Assembly: GCA_023362775.1 (NCBI GenBank)
Contig: JALMGJ010000005.1
Span: forward strand, 86,315,421-86,379,420
Reading direction: 5' to 3'
Length of the DNA: 64,000 bases
Source of the DNA: Charina bottae
Taxonomy: Eukaryota > Chordata > Lepidosauria > Squamata > Charinaidae
Shown: positions 34,622 to 46,360 of the stretch, piece after piece
Layout of the letters: every line of letters starts with the position of its first letter
Numbering within the stretch: the first letter of the stretch is position 1
Notes under the pieces: generated by a model
What the model saw: the letters and a program-made list of their open reading frames with translations, nothing else
The model's database searches: none
Told to the model about the DNA's origin: nothing
Made by a program: the position numbers and the translations under genes

Positions 34622-35128
34622 ATTATTTATTTATTATTTATTTATTATTTCAATTTATTCCCCGCCCATCTCCCTTGCAAGGGACTCTGGGCGGGTTACA
34701 ACAATTGAAAGTTAAAAACTATAAAAATATCATCTAAAAATACAATAATAATAAAATAATAATATACAATAATAAATTATCTAAATCCAAGATGGATTGG
34801 AGACCATGGTGTAGATCGTATTCCTACGGGGCCAGCCAACCCCAGGAGGCACTGCCACCTCTGTCATCCCAGGCTCGATGGCAGAGCCAGGTCTTGAGGG
34901 CCTTCCGGAAGGCCAGGAGCGAGGGGGCGAGTCTCACCTCCGGGGGCAAGATGTTCCATAAGGCGGGCGCTATCGCAGAGAAGGCACGTCTCCTGGACCC
35001 CGCCAGATGGAATTCTCTTGTTGAGGGGGTCCGAAGCATGCCCTCCCTGCATGCACAGGTGGGGCGGGCCGACGTTATCGGGACGAGACGGTCCCTCAGG
35101 TACCCTGGCCCTATGCCATGTAGGGCTT
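34622..35128 (-). repeat. L2-type LINE 3' end
   Basis: On the minus strand a frame (35039-34824) reads RRRAFSAIAPALWNILPPEV and LLAFRKALKTWLCHRAWDD, nearly identical to 5298-5781. The terminus CGCCCAGAGTCCCTTGCAAG and a TTTA tail lie at 34622-34700. It reaches somewhat further 5' (CATGGCATAGGGCCAGGGTA) than the other copy. Confidence 0.87.
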
Positions 35129-35989
35129 TCTAGCATAAGGACCTATGCAGTGCCCTATTGGCCAACCAACTGCATGAGAAAGCCCACTACTCTGCCAGCA
35201 GGTGGCCTTCAGAGGCCATCACACTGTCATCGAAGCCAATAGCCATTGATCCCCATGACTTCCACAAAGTGGTCCAACTCTTTTCTGAAGCCAGCCAAGC
35301 TGGTAGCCAGCCCCACATCTCATGGCATTCTTCTTGTTCTGTATTATCTGTTCTGAAACATCATATTTATAAGGTGTGCTGTGTTCTCCACTTTCACGTT
35401 TCCCTTTTTCTAAACTAAACAAAACTCTTTTGCTAATCATGTTTGCTCAGAAATGGCTTTACTTTGAACTTATCCTCACTGAAGTTGGACCTGATATTCT
35501 AACTGAAGGTCCTGTCTGTTTAGCACTTACGAACCCTAGCTAAATATTCTCAACACACTGGCCGTAATCCCGCTTCAACATGCATAGTGGTAGAACACCC
35601 ATACAAGCATCCACATTATTTAAAAGAGGTTCTGTGCCTAAAATTGTGCATGCATCAAGATTGTTCATGTAGCTGAAGACTTTTGTATAGGCAGAGAACT
35701 GGAGCATGCTTGTAAAGGCTCAACGTATGGGAAGTTTCAAACGTTATCTCATTTACAGATCATGAAACATGGGGCAAAAATTATAATGAGCTTGATTATT
35801 CCATGAATAACTGCTTAGCAGAATGAAGAGCAGAACTGTTAGAAACAAACAAAGAAAAAAAGTGTTGAAATAGAGATCCTTACTACAATATGCTTATCTA
35901 AAATCCGTTAACTGAGAAAATAGCATTCTAAGTAGAAATAACTTTCTAACCTGAAGGTTATATTTCTTTGTTTTATAAATACCAATTAG
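35129..35989. other. LRMDA: Intron sequence before the third exon
   Basis: No repeat recognised. CCAGCAGGTGGC (35195-35206) resembles the CTCF core. The acceptor tract TTTCTTTGTTTTATAAATAC ends in TTAG at 35989. Confidence 0.45.
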
Positions 35990-36116
35990 GTATTTTGTCC
36001 TGCACAAATTAACCAACTTGAAGTTTCTGGATTCTCGGAAAGTAAGCAGTAAGGAACGTGAAGAAGCCATGTTGAGAGGAGCTTTTATGAAAGTGGTGAA
36101 GCCAGTGGATAATAAG
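35990..36116 (+). CDS. LRMDA: LRMDA internal exon (post-LRR, basic segment)
   Basis: 127-nt exon. The first G completes the split Arg codon; frame from 35991 reads [20 protein letters not shown] then [20 protein letters not shown], ending NK at 36116 in phase 0. The LKFLDSRKV and [10 protein letters not shown] strings are the LRR-cap region and following basic segment of vertebrate LRMDA. The acceptor (CAATTAG, 35989) and donor AAG|GTAAGC (36117) are good U2 sites. The C-terminal coding exons are not recognised in the remaining 27.9 kb, fitting the very long introns known for this gene in mammals. Confidence 0.93.
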
Positions 36117-37079
36117 GTAAGCAACTATAATGGCATTTAGGAGAAGAGTGATGGATCTTTGGAAATAATAGCTGGCTGGCCCTTTAAACTTTTTGCACAC
36201 CTTTGCTCCTCAGCTGAAGTTGAAGCTAGATGGCCGGTAAAAGTGTTAACATTTTATTACGCTTGCTAAAATTAGAATTCTCCTTTTCAACTGCGTTGTT
36301 CTTTTGGTTATGTCCTGCATAGCCATTTAAGGAATCAGTGCCTGTCAGCAAGAATTTGTGGTGTCGGTGGAAAAAAATCAATTTGTTACATACATTTATT
36401 AAATTTATTTTGTACAGAAATTAATGTTCACCACGTATGCTTTGACTTTATTACATTTTTGACCTTGTTTTGATCAACCCTTAATCTACCAAGTAATTTT
36501 AATTTTACAGGTTAGTTCTAACTTTCCAACCATTGGAAATGTCATTGGTATTACCATCAATGTAACTTATTGGGTGAAATCCAGAAACAAGCAAATGTTA
36601 TTTTCTCATACTGTATGGGTTTTTCCATGCTTTTTCCATGCTTTTTCTGCCCTACTGTTTTGTGTTACCTCTAACCTGCTTTTGAAAGTTGGGGAAACTT
36701 CAGAAGCAGTGTAGGATGAGGTCTTTGCTGGAGGAAAGAATTGGCAAAAATTGCAGGGAAGCCCACTAAGATTTCTGCTCATTTACTCACTTTTGGATTT
36801 AATAGTGTGGCTGTAGGCCAACAGTGGAACCTATATTTCTGCTTCTGTACTCTGAGGGCAAATATGTCTATGGCTTGTACTACATTTGATTATAATATGA
36901 CAGTGGAAATAAAGTTAGAGGGAGAATGGCTGCTTCTGAATTACTCTTTTCCACCTATGGTGCTTACCAAATGAATACAGTGTTTTGCAAAGACCACGTT
37001 TGTTTGTTAGTCATATTGGAGGGTGTTTCATCAGCCATACTGGGATGATATATTACAGGGAAGATATATTACAGGGAAG
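36117..37079. other. LRMDA: Start of the third intron (longer than 27.8 kb)
   Basis: No exon or named repeat. The frame 36741-36974 has no domain. Confidence 0.45.
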
Positions 37080-37448
37080 TGACATGGTCATTAATTGAAA
37101 AATCACAGGACCGCGTCAGACTTACAACGTCAGTTCTGCGGTCGTTAAGCAAATCACCTGTGGTCGTTAAGGGTGACGTCACAGGACTGCGACTTGTGAC
37201 TTACTGCTGGATTCTCCTTTGCTTGTCAAAAGCCGGCTGTGAAGCTTGCAAATGGTGATCACATGACCGTGGGACGTTGCATCCGTCATAAATGCGCACC
37301 AGTTGCCAAGCACCTGAATTGCGATCATGTGACTCTGGGACGCTGTGATGGATACAGCTTTGAGGACCAGTCGTAAAACGACTTTTTCAGTGCTGTCATA
37401 AGTTCAAAAGGTTGCTAAACAGGGCAGCCATTAAATGAGGACTACAGG
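37080..37448 (-). mobile_element. TA-type inverted-repeat element, copy D
   Basis: Opposite orientation to copies A-C: GTGATCACATGACCGTGGG, CACCAGTTGCCAAGCACC, ends AAATGAGGACTACAGG near 37448. The terminal ACCTGT and the far inverted repeat are decayed, so boundaries are approximate. Confidence 0.7.
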
Positions 37449-37571
37449 AGCCAGTAGTGTGGCTAGATATTTTCAGTTTGGGCTGTTTGTTTGTGGGAAG
37501 AAGCAAATTAATTCTCATTCGTTTTGTAACTATTAATATTTTAATAATTCTTATTTGCTGATTGATTGATG

Positions 37572-37636
37572 GATAGGGCAGCATGGAGAGCTCTTGTCCA
37601 TAAAATCGCCAAGAGTTGGACATGACTGAATGGTTA

Positions 37637-37675
<39 letters not shown>

Positions 37676-37677
37676 TA
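37572..37677 (+). repeat. Bov-B LINE 3' tip with (AACT)n tail
   Basis: ATCGCCAAGAGTTGGACATG then ACTGAATGGTTAAAACTAAC is the typical Bov-B terminus, followed by (AACT)n to 37674. Only about 60 bp of LINE remains. Confidence 0.75.
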
Positions 37678-38723
37678 TTTGCTGATTAGGTTGGCACATT
37701 GTTTACTAATATCTTAAAATATTCTGACCCTTACAACACAGTCTGTAATAAGCGAAATTGTTTGTTCTTAGTGAAAGGCTTCCTCTGTTCCTTAATCTTG
37801 CAAAATTCAGCAGTTTAACATATAAAGGATGTTATTGTTCATTCCACCTTCCTTTTTGTAATGACAGCAAATTATAACTACTATATTTTTATACACCTGG
37901 ATATCAAGTTGCAATGTATTAATATCTCCATATTTTGAATTTGAATATTTGAATATTCTCAACACGGGTGACAGTTAAGTTCTTCCCAAGGGAACCCAGC
38001 CAAGGGAAGAAGAAGTGAATTTAAGGACAGTTTCTAGTTTAGAGGCTCTTCTTTCAATCCATTGTCAGAAGGAAGATTTTCAAAATTCACTGGGTAATTT
38101 CAAGTCTTGGTGCTTTTTCCTAATAATTCCATTCCATGCTGCAAACAATATAATTTTTGAATTAGTTATCTGCTAAATCTTTCTCGAAAACATGTATTTA
38201 TTTTCCCAATCCTTTTAGCACCTTGTTCCAGTTTAGTATTTTGATAGTCCTTTTTCAAATTCCTTGCTGTGGAATTGCTAGGTCTTGGCTAGCATAATAC
38301 ATTACTTTTCGTAAACATTTTAGGTGTCATGAGCAAATGCCTCTTTGTGTTCAGTAGAATTATTATCATTATACTTTATTATATGTTGCCCGTATGTTGG
38401 TTTATCTAAGAAATTGTGTTGGATTGAATCTATTAAAATGAATTTGTTGCATAAAATCTGAAGATACAAATTCTTCTCCATACTGTATAGACTATTGTTG
38501 AGGTTATTGCTATTATTACTCTAGTTACTCTAATGATTATCATTATTTTATTCCCACATTGCTATCCTCCCTAAGGGCTTCAGAAAAGTTTACAAAACAT
38601 TTTGAAACCATCAACAATAAAACCAACCATCCTTAAAAAGAATAATACAAACTTTAAAGCAAGATTTATTCTTTTAAAAGAAAAGCCATCTGTCCAGCTA
38701 TAAAATAGGATCTGACCCTAGAG
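37678..38723. other. Intron sequence, nothing recognised
   Basis: No feature supported. Confidence 0.45.
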
Positions 38724-39013
38724 CAGAGCTTTCCAAACTTTTCATGTTGGTGACACACTTTCTAGACATGCATCCTTTCGTGACACACTCTTACAGCAGG
38801 GCATCATTTCGCGACACACTCTTACAGCAGGGCACAAGGCAGGCACTAGGACCTGCGCGGAATCACAGCAGGCTTGGAGGCAGCCAGGCACAAGGCAGGC
38901 ACTCGGACCTGCGTGGAATCCTGGCAGAACTCAGAGGCAGCAGCAGCCGCAACACACCCAGACACTGCAGTCGACACACTAACGTGTCCCGACACACAGT
39001 TTGGAAAGCTCTG
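38724..39013. mobile_element. Non-autonomous hAT element, family CAGAGCTTTCC
   Basis: Termini CAGAGCTTTCCAAAC and GTTTGGAAAGCTCTG. Flanks CCCTAGAG (38716-38723) and CTCTAGAG (39014-39021) match at 7 of 8. The middle repeats GCAGGGCACAAGGCAGGCAC-like blocks. No transposase. Confidence 0.9.
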
Positions 39014-41044
39014 CTCTAGAGTATTGCTATCCTATAAATGCCTGAGTTAACAGGATAGTCTTAAGTTGTCCTCTAAAAGAAGACTGAGGATTTGCTCAAG
39101 AGAGAGTTCCACAATTACATGGGGGTGTCATGAAGACTTTATTCCTGGATTCTGCAGTGTGAGACAAAGCAACCATGAGAACATCCCCTCCCCACCTCCA
39201 GGCCTCTACAAGCTGATCTTTGGGCATAATTTGGACAGTGTTTGAAGAAAGTGAGCCTTGAAATCCTAAGATGACACCCATCTTAGGGTGGGCAGGTACT
39301 TTTCTACCAGTTGCAGCTTCTGGACCATTTTTGGTTGTTGAAAGAATGAAGTTTATAACTGTAAAAGAATTCATAGCAAAGTTGGCTCTGGGGAGGTCCA
39401 CAGAGCCCATCACTTGCTGTAATAAATCATGCCTTGTAGAAATGTTTGATGTAGCATCAGATATTGCACATCAGTGTCTTCCTGGTCCTTGAGGTACATA
39501 AGATGTCCATATTTGTTTTGCTGTTAATAGGACTTCAGTACTATCAGTGTGATCTGTTTCTCCCTGACCATATTCTTACAGCTTAATCAACTTCATTGTG
39601 AAAGACAAAAGAACATGTGTTTTTGGTAAAAATTGGTTATTATTTTATGCTGGTGTGTGACCCTAATAAAGATTGGTTGGTTGTTGTTTACACAAATCCC
39701 ACATTAAATTCATATTAACTTCAAATCTATGTATATATATAAATGTGGGTATTGAGAGGAATTTGTGAGATTTGGTGCACAAATAATTATCAGAGGGAAA
39801 ATAAAACATTCTTACAAACATTAATTGGCTTGACATGGAATTATGCTTTTTTGAACTCTATCCTGCCTTTAGTCTATTTTCATGAAGTATCTAAATTTAA
39901 GTCTAACTTTATAATGCTAAATTGGAATCTGAGAACTTGTTAAGAAGAAAAAAACTGTGGGCACATGAGTTCCTGTGGGATCATGGGGATTCTCCATGAG
40001 AATTGCTTCCGTTTCATTCCTGACATCAGAATCTTTAGAGAGCATGTTAGCATCTCAAAGCAACATAGGAAATGAGACACAAGACAGAATATTTTCACCC
40101 AACCCACTTATGTTTACTTATATGCAAAAGTAACTAGCAAACACCAATCTTTCTGGAAATCATAAATATTTAATTTTGTCTAACTCCCTGCCTTCCTCAG
40201 ATTTTTATTTTACTTTATTTTTCTTAGAAGAATGCTGCTTTCCCTTTCTTTGCTTCATTTCATCTTTTGTTGCTTTGAGTCTGTTTATGATGGGACTGTC
40301 ATAATGGGAAAGATACAGTCATTCATTAGAAAACAGCTTAACATTGCAATGCTCTGCTCTCTCTTGCTGTGTGAAGTGAGTTGAACTTCATTACCCAGTG
40401 ATGTTTATATTTAGAAATGTCAAAATATTGAACATCGACTGATGCTTGATTTTTGTTAAAAAAACAAAAAGCCCGGAAGCCTGGCTGGGCAAGGGGCATT
40501 GTGCCAAACAAGGGAGCTTCATTTAATGACCAAACCACAACCTCATTTTCTAGCATAAGGGTTGATCAAAGTGGAAGATGCCTGTCCAGTGTAAAGTATG
40601 TTGCTGTGCCTGACAGCTCTTCACATCAAAATGACAGCTCAAGAATACAACAGTCAAAATTGCTTAATTATGTCTCAGCTTTGTAATTATTCATCTCTAT
40701 TCCTGCAAAGAGCACAGTTGTCATTTCTCTGACATAATTATTTAGAGCTGTGCCCTTGTTCTGTAAAAGCATGTAGAGGGAGGGAGTTCCAGGTGCAGGG
40801 GAGGAGGAAGCGAGAGGGAACATCCATTTTGGTGTAACTTGTAGGATGCAAAACCCTTTCTCTCTTTTTTTTGAAAAGGAGCATTTCTCTTTTCTGCCAA
40901 CCCCCTGTTAATAGGAGTACTCTGCGAATTCTCCAAAAGAGAGTTTTTATATTTTGCATTTTCAGCAAATATTTCCAGACAATCAAAAGCAAAATCTCTT
41001 TTGGATCAAAATCTATTTTTGATGGTCTTGATGGACACATCCAT
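39014..41044. other. Intron sequence, nothing recognised
   Basis: No exon or named repeat. Frames up to 106 codons (39096-39413, minus) lack domains. Confidence 0.45.
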
Positions 41045-41220
41045 GAAGTTTTCTTGACAAGAATATAGCATTAGTGCTTTGCAATTGCCTTCTTCTGGGA
41101 TTCTGGTTTTAGTTTATAGCCATGGATTTCCTGGTTGTCTCCCACCCAGTTACTAATCAGAACTGATCCTGCTTAGCTTCTTTGAGATCAGCTTAAGTTA
41201 AGTAGCTGCTGCTCTGTAGC
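41045..41220 (-). repeat. 5S rRNA-derived SINE or 5S pseudogene fragment
   Basis: 41138-41200 reads CTCCCACCCAGTTACTAATC, CCTGCTTAGCTTC and GAGATCAG, the complement of the 5S rRNA stretch around GGAAGCTAAGCAGGGTC and TTAGTACTTGGATGGGAG. On the other side, TTTGCAATTGCCTTCTTCTG resembles the tRNA-SINE body tail, suggesting a composite 5S-headed SINE on the minus strand. It is diverged and truncated; not a functional 5S gene. Confidence 0.65.
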
Positions 41221-41431
41221 TGAGCTAGACAAATAGACAAAAACTCTTCTTAATTTTAGATTTTGTGCCTGTGGCGATTGTAGAGGATTAACTATACCAT
41301 CTCTGTTGCAAATGTACAGGCTCCAAATTCTGACAGCCAACTCTCTTCATCCCAAACGATCAGGCAGCATCCAGAAGGGAGCTGTGGTTCTTGGTCACAT
41401 TTTTTTTAATTAAAAATCAGTTCAATTGTAT

Positions 41432-41633
41432 CTGATTCTCAGAGACTGCAGACAGATCCCTGCAGTTTTCTGGGCAAGATTTTCAGAAGTGGTTTGCCAT
41501 TGCCTGCTTCCTAGGGCTGAGAGAGAGCGACTGGCCCAAGGTCACCCAGCTGCCTTTGTGCCTAAGGCGGGACTAGAACTCATGGTCTCCCGGTTTCTAG
41601 TCCGGTGCCTTAACTTCTACACCAAACTGGCTC
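41432..41633 (-). repeat. tRNA-derived SINE (simple form)
   Basis: Reverse complement of the 8943-9182 family: GTGGTTTGCCATTGCCTGCT, GCCCAAGGTCACCCAGCTGC, head CCTTAACTTCTACACCAAAC and TGGCTCTC at the right end. Confidence 0.88.
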
Positions 41634-41924
41634 TCCTTGGTCATGTAGGGAGTCATTTTTTTCCGGTTTCTCCCTCTACTAGAGATAGAAAAGCTTTGGC
41701 TTTTTAAGAACAAAGGGAAAATTGGAGGAGGGAACTGAAAGGGACACTAGACCAAGGCTGAGAGAAGGACAAAAAAATGTTTTCCCAGAGCCTCAGATTA
41801 AAACTAGAATTTTCAAGAAAATGGGAAGTTCCAATAAAAGGAAACGGGGGGCCTTTGCTTTAAGAAAAATCATGATTTCTTTAGGAAGACGTTTATATTT
41901 CATCCAGGATTTACGCTTAATTAT

Positions 41925-42640
41925 TTCTTTTTCTTTTTTAATCATAATTTTATTAAAAAATACACTTACAATGATAAAAAACTAATACAAACTAAAAAAA
42001 GAAAAGAAAAAAATAGAAAAAAATAGAAGGTGCAGAAAATTATATAAAAAAGTATAAACTCTTTTAGTAACTTATCACCTTCTCCTAAAATACAACAAAT
42101 GATCTCTTCTTCCCATATCCCATCTCTTATCTATCAACAAATCCTTGAAGCCTCGTCATTTCAGTCCTGATCAGCAAAAGTCCATTAAAGGTTACCAGAG
42201 ATAACAACTTATCTATTTTAGCCTTGTTCAAATAAACCAACTTTATATTCATTCCTTTTACTTTTAACAATCTTTAGTCCCTTCAAATAATGTCCTAGAA
42301 CTTCATTACCCACATATGTTGTTTGCCTACTCCGCTTCCACGGTCCTCAGCTCTGCTTTTAGCAGAGACGTCTTCAGTTCACCGTTTCTTAAAGTCTTCA
42401 TTATAAAACAATTATTTCTTTTTCTGCATGCTGCTAAATCAAGTGTGATGTTCATATTTATCCGCATAAATTAGCATACAGTAACTGCATGTGTATCCTC
42501 AGTCTTAAATTCCATTCTCCAGACTGAGAGGGAAAAATATTACACTGATTTATAAACTGATCCTAGTCTGTATATTATCATTTCCCATCTCATAGGGAGA
42601 AAGTGTTCATTTACAGTAGAGCACCACCATCTTGTGGCCT
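41925..42640 (-). repeat. Possible L1-type 3' UTR
   Basis: A T-rich run (41925-41955) followed by an A-rich, coding-free stretch and conserved-looking blocks would fit a poly(A) tail and 3' UTR of a minus-strand L1. No ORF2 sequence is present, so the assignment is tentative. Confidence 0.35.
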
Positions 42641-42833
42641 GCCTGGAGCATTTCTTTTGTATTTTTTTTTCTTGCAATTTTAGTTGCTGATCAAGGCAAC
42701 CCTATTACTCATTTTCTATGTCCAGTGTAGGTGTTTTAAGACTTAAAGTGAAGGGGGGAAGTTATACGTTATCTCTTTTTTAAAAAATAAAGTTTGATTT
42801 TGTTCATCTCTCGTGAGATGGGGCTGTCTCCTA

Positions 42834-43161
42834 GTAAAGGTAAAGGTCCTCCGCACAGTCGTGTCTGACTCTAGGGGCCGGTGCTCATCTCCGTTTGTTA
42901 GCCAAAGAGCCAGCGTCGTCCGAAGATGCTTCCAAGGTCATGTGGCCGGCATGACGCATGCGGAACGCTGTTACCTTCCCACCGAAGTGGTACCTATTCA
43001 TCTACTTGCATTTGCATGCTTTTGAATTGCTAGGTTGGCAGGAGCTGGAGTGAGTGTGTGAGCTCACTCCGTCATGCGGGTCTAGGGTCTCAAACTTCCG
43101 AACTTGCGACCTTCCGATCGACAAGCCTGGCGTCTTAACTGCTGAGCCATTGCGCCCCCAT
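42834..43161 (-). repeat. Sauria-type SINE (Bov-B-tailed)
   Basis: Same structure as 7561-7893. Target duplication GCTGTCTCCTA (42823-42833) and GCTATCTCCTA (43162-43172), 10 of 11 identical. Confidence 0.92.
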
Positions 43162-43828
43162 GCTATCTCCTAAGAAGGGGTGAAATCACACGATAAAAAC
43201 CTACATGGCCAGGGGGCAACATTTCTGAAAATTATTTCAGCTTTTGCAGTCTTGATTTTGTAATTGACAGAAAGGCAGTCCATGTGTGATGACCCTATCT
43301 GTCATACACTCTGGGGTGAGGGGCACATGTCATCTGAGGTTTTTTTTTTTTGAAAGACAAGTGGTAGTTTTTAACCCAAACCAGGAGATGGGGTCAGGGT
43401 GTGAGGCTCTGAGAGGGGTGGCTTGAGAATGACCAATTCCTGCCAAACAGTCAAACCTCACTCTTCCCTCCACCTACGTGTCACTCCTCCCTTGATGATG
43501 TATTGTCCAGTGTTTTTCCCATCCAGACATGCTCCCCCTCCCATCAGCATGTTTCTCTTCAGTACCAAGCGATGCAGCTGTAAACATTCTTCAAAATTCT
43601 GGCTGGAATTCCGCTCTCCGCATTCTCCCCCTCCCTTCTCTTAAACTTCCTTGCACTGACACACATTGTTAATAATCCATTCCCAAATACATTTCAACAT
43701 GCATGACAGGGCTGGCCAGCTGTACCAGCCCTGACAATAATCTCTTTTGTGTTTTATAATTTTGCAGATTGCTCAGAAAGCTTTGGCTCTTGGCTGACAC
43801 AAAAATACAATAAGTAAATGTAGCTATA
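43162..43828. other. Unassigned intron sequence between two SINEs
   Basis: No gene. A T-run is at about 43340-43351. Confidence 0.5.
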
Positions 43829-44163
43829 AAAGGTAAAGGTTCCCCCCGCACATTTTGTGCAGTCATGTCCGACTCTAGGGGCCGGTGCTCATCTCCGTTT
43901 GTTAGCCGAAGAGCCAGCGTTGTCTGAAGACGCTTCCACGGTCATGTGGCCGCATGACACGCGCGGAACGCTGTTACCTACCCACCGAAGTGGTACCTAT
44001 TAATCTACTTGCATTTGCATGCTTTCGAATTGCTAGGTTGGCAAGAGCTGGGGTGAGTGCGGGAGCTCACTCCGTCACGCGGGGCTAGGGATTCGAACCT
44101 CCGAACTTGCGATCTTCCGATCAACAAGCCTGGTGTCTTACCCGCTGAGCCACCACACCCCTT
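43829..44163 (-). repeat. Sauria-type SINE (Bov-B-tailed)
   Basis: Same structure and orientation as the copy 1 kb upstream. Perfect 13-bp target duplication AAATGTAGCTATA at 43816-43828 and 44164-44176. Confidence 0.93.
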
Positions 44164-44751
44164 AAATGTAGCTATACGTTTCTAGAAATGTAAGAATTAA
44201 ACATACAGAACATACTCTTAATCTTTCCTTATTTTTCAGAAAAACTAAATAAATTAAACTACATACTTTCTGCTTCCTAAGAAAGGTGTGCAAATATTTG
44301 AGAATCACATCTCAAAATATACATCAGAATATATTTTTATGATGCAAGGTTTTATTATTTTCTCATCCTCCTCTTACATATTTTATTATTATTACTTTTG
44401 ATCTTGAGAAATATTTTCATTCAAACACCCACAGGAGATTCTGACACATGCATTTTATTTCTTTTTAAAATTGGGCAATAAGCTTAGATGCATGTTTCTC
44501 TCTGCATGTTTATATTTTTGAAATTTGGTCAAGCCTACATAAGCAGCCCGATATGCATATAGAACTTATAAGCTTGTAAAATTGAACAAATGATATCAGA
44601 TATAATTTGTAATATTCTCCCACAGAAAAAAAAGTTTTCTGTAGATAGGAAAGCAACAGAACAAGCAAAGTGCTGAGGTTCAGCTTCTTTCCCTGGTGTG
44701 CTGCATGTGTGGGCTCAGATATAGGAAGGGAAGAAAGCTGCTTATGCTTTT
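44164..44751. other. Unassigned intron sequence
   Basis: AT-rich; nothing recognised. Confidence 0.5.
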
Positions 44752-45130
44752 TTTGTTGTTTATTCGTTCAGTCGCTTCTGACTCTCTGTGACTTCATGGA
44801 CCAGCCCACGCCAGAACTTCCTGTCGGCCGTCGCCACCCCCAGCTCCCCCACGGTCGAGTCCGTCACCTCCAGAATATCATCCATCCATCTTGCCCTTGG
44901 TCAGCCCCTCTTCCTTTTGCCTTCCACTTTCCCTAGCATCAGCATCTTCTCCAGGGTATCCTGTCTTCTCATTATGTGGCCAAAGTACTTCAGTTTTGCC
45001 TTTAATATCATTCCCTCAAGTGAGCAGTCTGGCTTTATTTCTTGGAGTATGGACTGGTTTGATATTCTTGCAGTCCAAGGCACTCTCAGAATTTTCCTCC
45101 AACACCACAGTTCAAAAGCATCTATCTTCC
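44752..45130 (-). repeat. Bov-B LINE 3' end
   Basis: On the minus strand the frame 45083-44901 reads LEGMILKAKLKYFGHIMRRQ and DTLEKMLMLGKVEGKRKRG, the C-terminus of Bov-B (RTE-clade) reverse transcriptase. The 3' end GAGAGTCAGAAGCGACTGAA at about 44768-44787 is the tail shared with Sauria SINEs. 5'-truncated near 45130. Confidence 0.9.
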
Positions 45131-46114
45131 TTCACTCACATTGGTCCAAACATTTCAAGGAAAGATGAACTTGGAGGAGCTTTGAAAAGAATACGGTGAA
45201 AGAAGAAAAGAGGAAATTACATACTTTGAAGTTGAAGGTAGGATAGGTGGAGGACATAGAACATGAGTATGCTTGAGGACCACACTGGGCTTTGTGTGGT
45301 AGAGTGAAAGAAGATGGCATCAGGATCTACTTTGTGGGGAGGTTTTAGGGGTTTAAAGAGTTAACATGGGTGCCTGAAGTCACTGCAAGTCCTAAAGCGT
45401 CCCTTTTGCCCCTTAATCCCCTCCAAACCATTCCAAAATCCAAAACCCAAACAGGCTGAATGTTTTGGTCCCACCTACTCTAGAACCAAAAAGAGATATT
45501 GGCAGACTGTGTATGGTAGCCACACTTTTTTGAAGAACGATGTTTACTTGAGGATGAGCAAGAAGGAATCTGTGGAGGGAAAACTAGATATTTAAGAGCG
45601 ATGAGCAAGTTGAATGATTTTGCCAGTACAGTGCTGAATAGAGAAGATAGGAGCAAGTTGAAAGCTGTGTTCAGCAAGATGGATAGTTATCTTGTCAGCT
45701 GATAAACAGATCAAGGAAGAAAAGCTTGGGGCTCCAAGGAGATGGATTTAGTCTCAGACATATTGAGTTTAAGACTATGATGAAGCATCTAAGTAGAAAT
45801 ATCATGAAAGCTCTTGGAGTTTTAGTTTTTGGGAATACTTTGTTTGCATGTTATTTGCTTTTCTTGCCAGAATTTCTAAGAGTTAAATCTTTTTGGTGAA
45901 AAGCAGGTGCATTGTTTTTCAGAGTTTCTCCAGGGGAAGAAAAGATATGCACATTAAAATATGGTTCCTAGTGAACTTTTAATAACCTTTTTTTTTACAA
46001 TTGTCCTCTCCTGACATTGAACAACAACAACAAAAAGGGACAGGTTGTTGCAAAAGAAACCAACATGGCATTCAGCAGAAGTAAATATGTTTGGGATGAG
46101 CATTTAGGTGGAAG
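45131..46114. other. Unassigned intron sequence
   Basis: No exon or repeat family recognised. Confidence 0.45.
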
Positions 46115-46360
46115 TGTACAGACGGTATTGATCATGCCTGATGACCTTTGGCGAACCATTGATCATGGTCTCCTTCTGGATCAACTGAAGGAATTGGGAG
46201 CGGGGGGGACTGAATTAGAATTCTCCTCCTGTTTCTATGGTTGGCTCCAGTCATTTTGGCATGAAGGAGAGGTTGAACCTGCAGCCCCTCACCTATGCTG
46301 TGTCTCAGGGTCTGACGCTCTCATCCCTCATGCTCAACAGCCTGGTAAAGCCTGATACCA
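46115..46360 (+). repeat. L2-type RT fragment
   Basis: The frame within 46017-46355 reads TIDHGLLLDQLKELGAGGTE and SCFYGWLQSFWHEGEV, the L2/CR1 RT stretch (DTVDHGILLDRL...FLSGRSQ). Both ends are truncated. Confidence 0.75.

Noticed and set aside
41120..41210. 5S rRNA gene
   Set aside because: Only about 60 bp match, diverged, without the full promoter or terminator.
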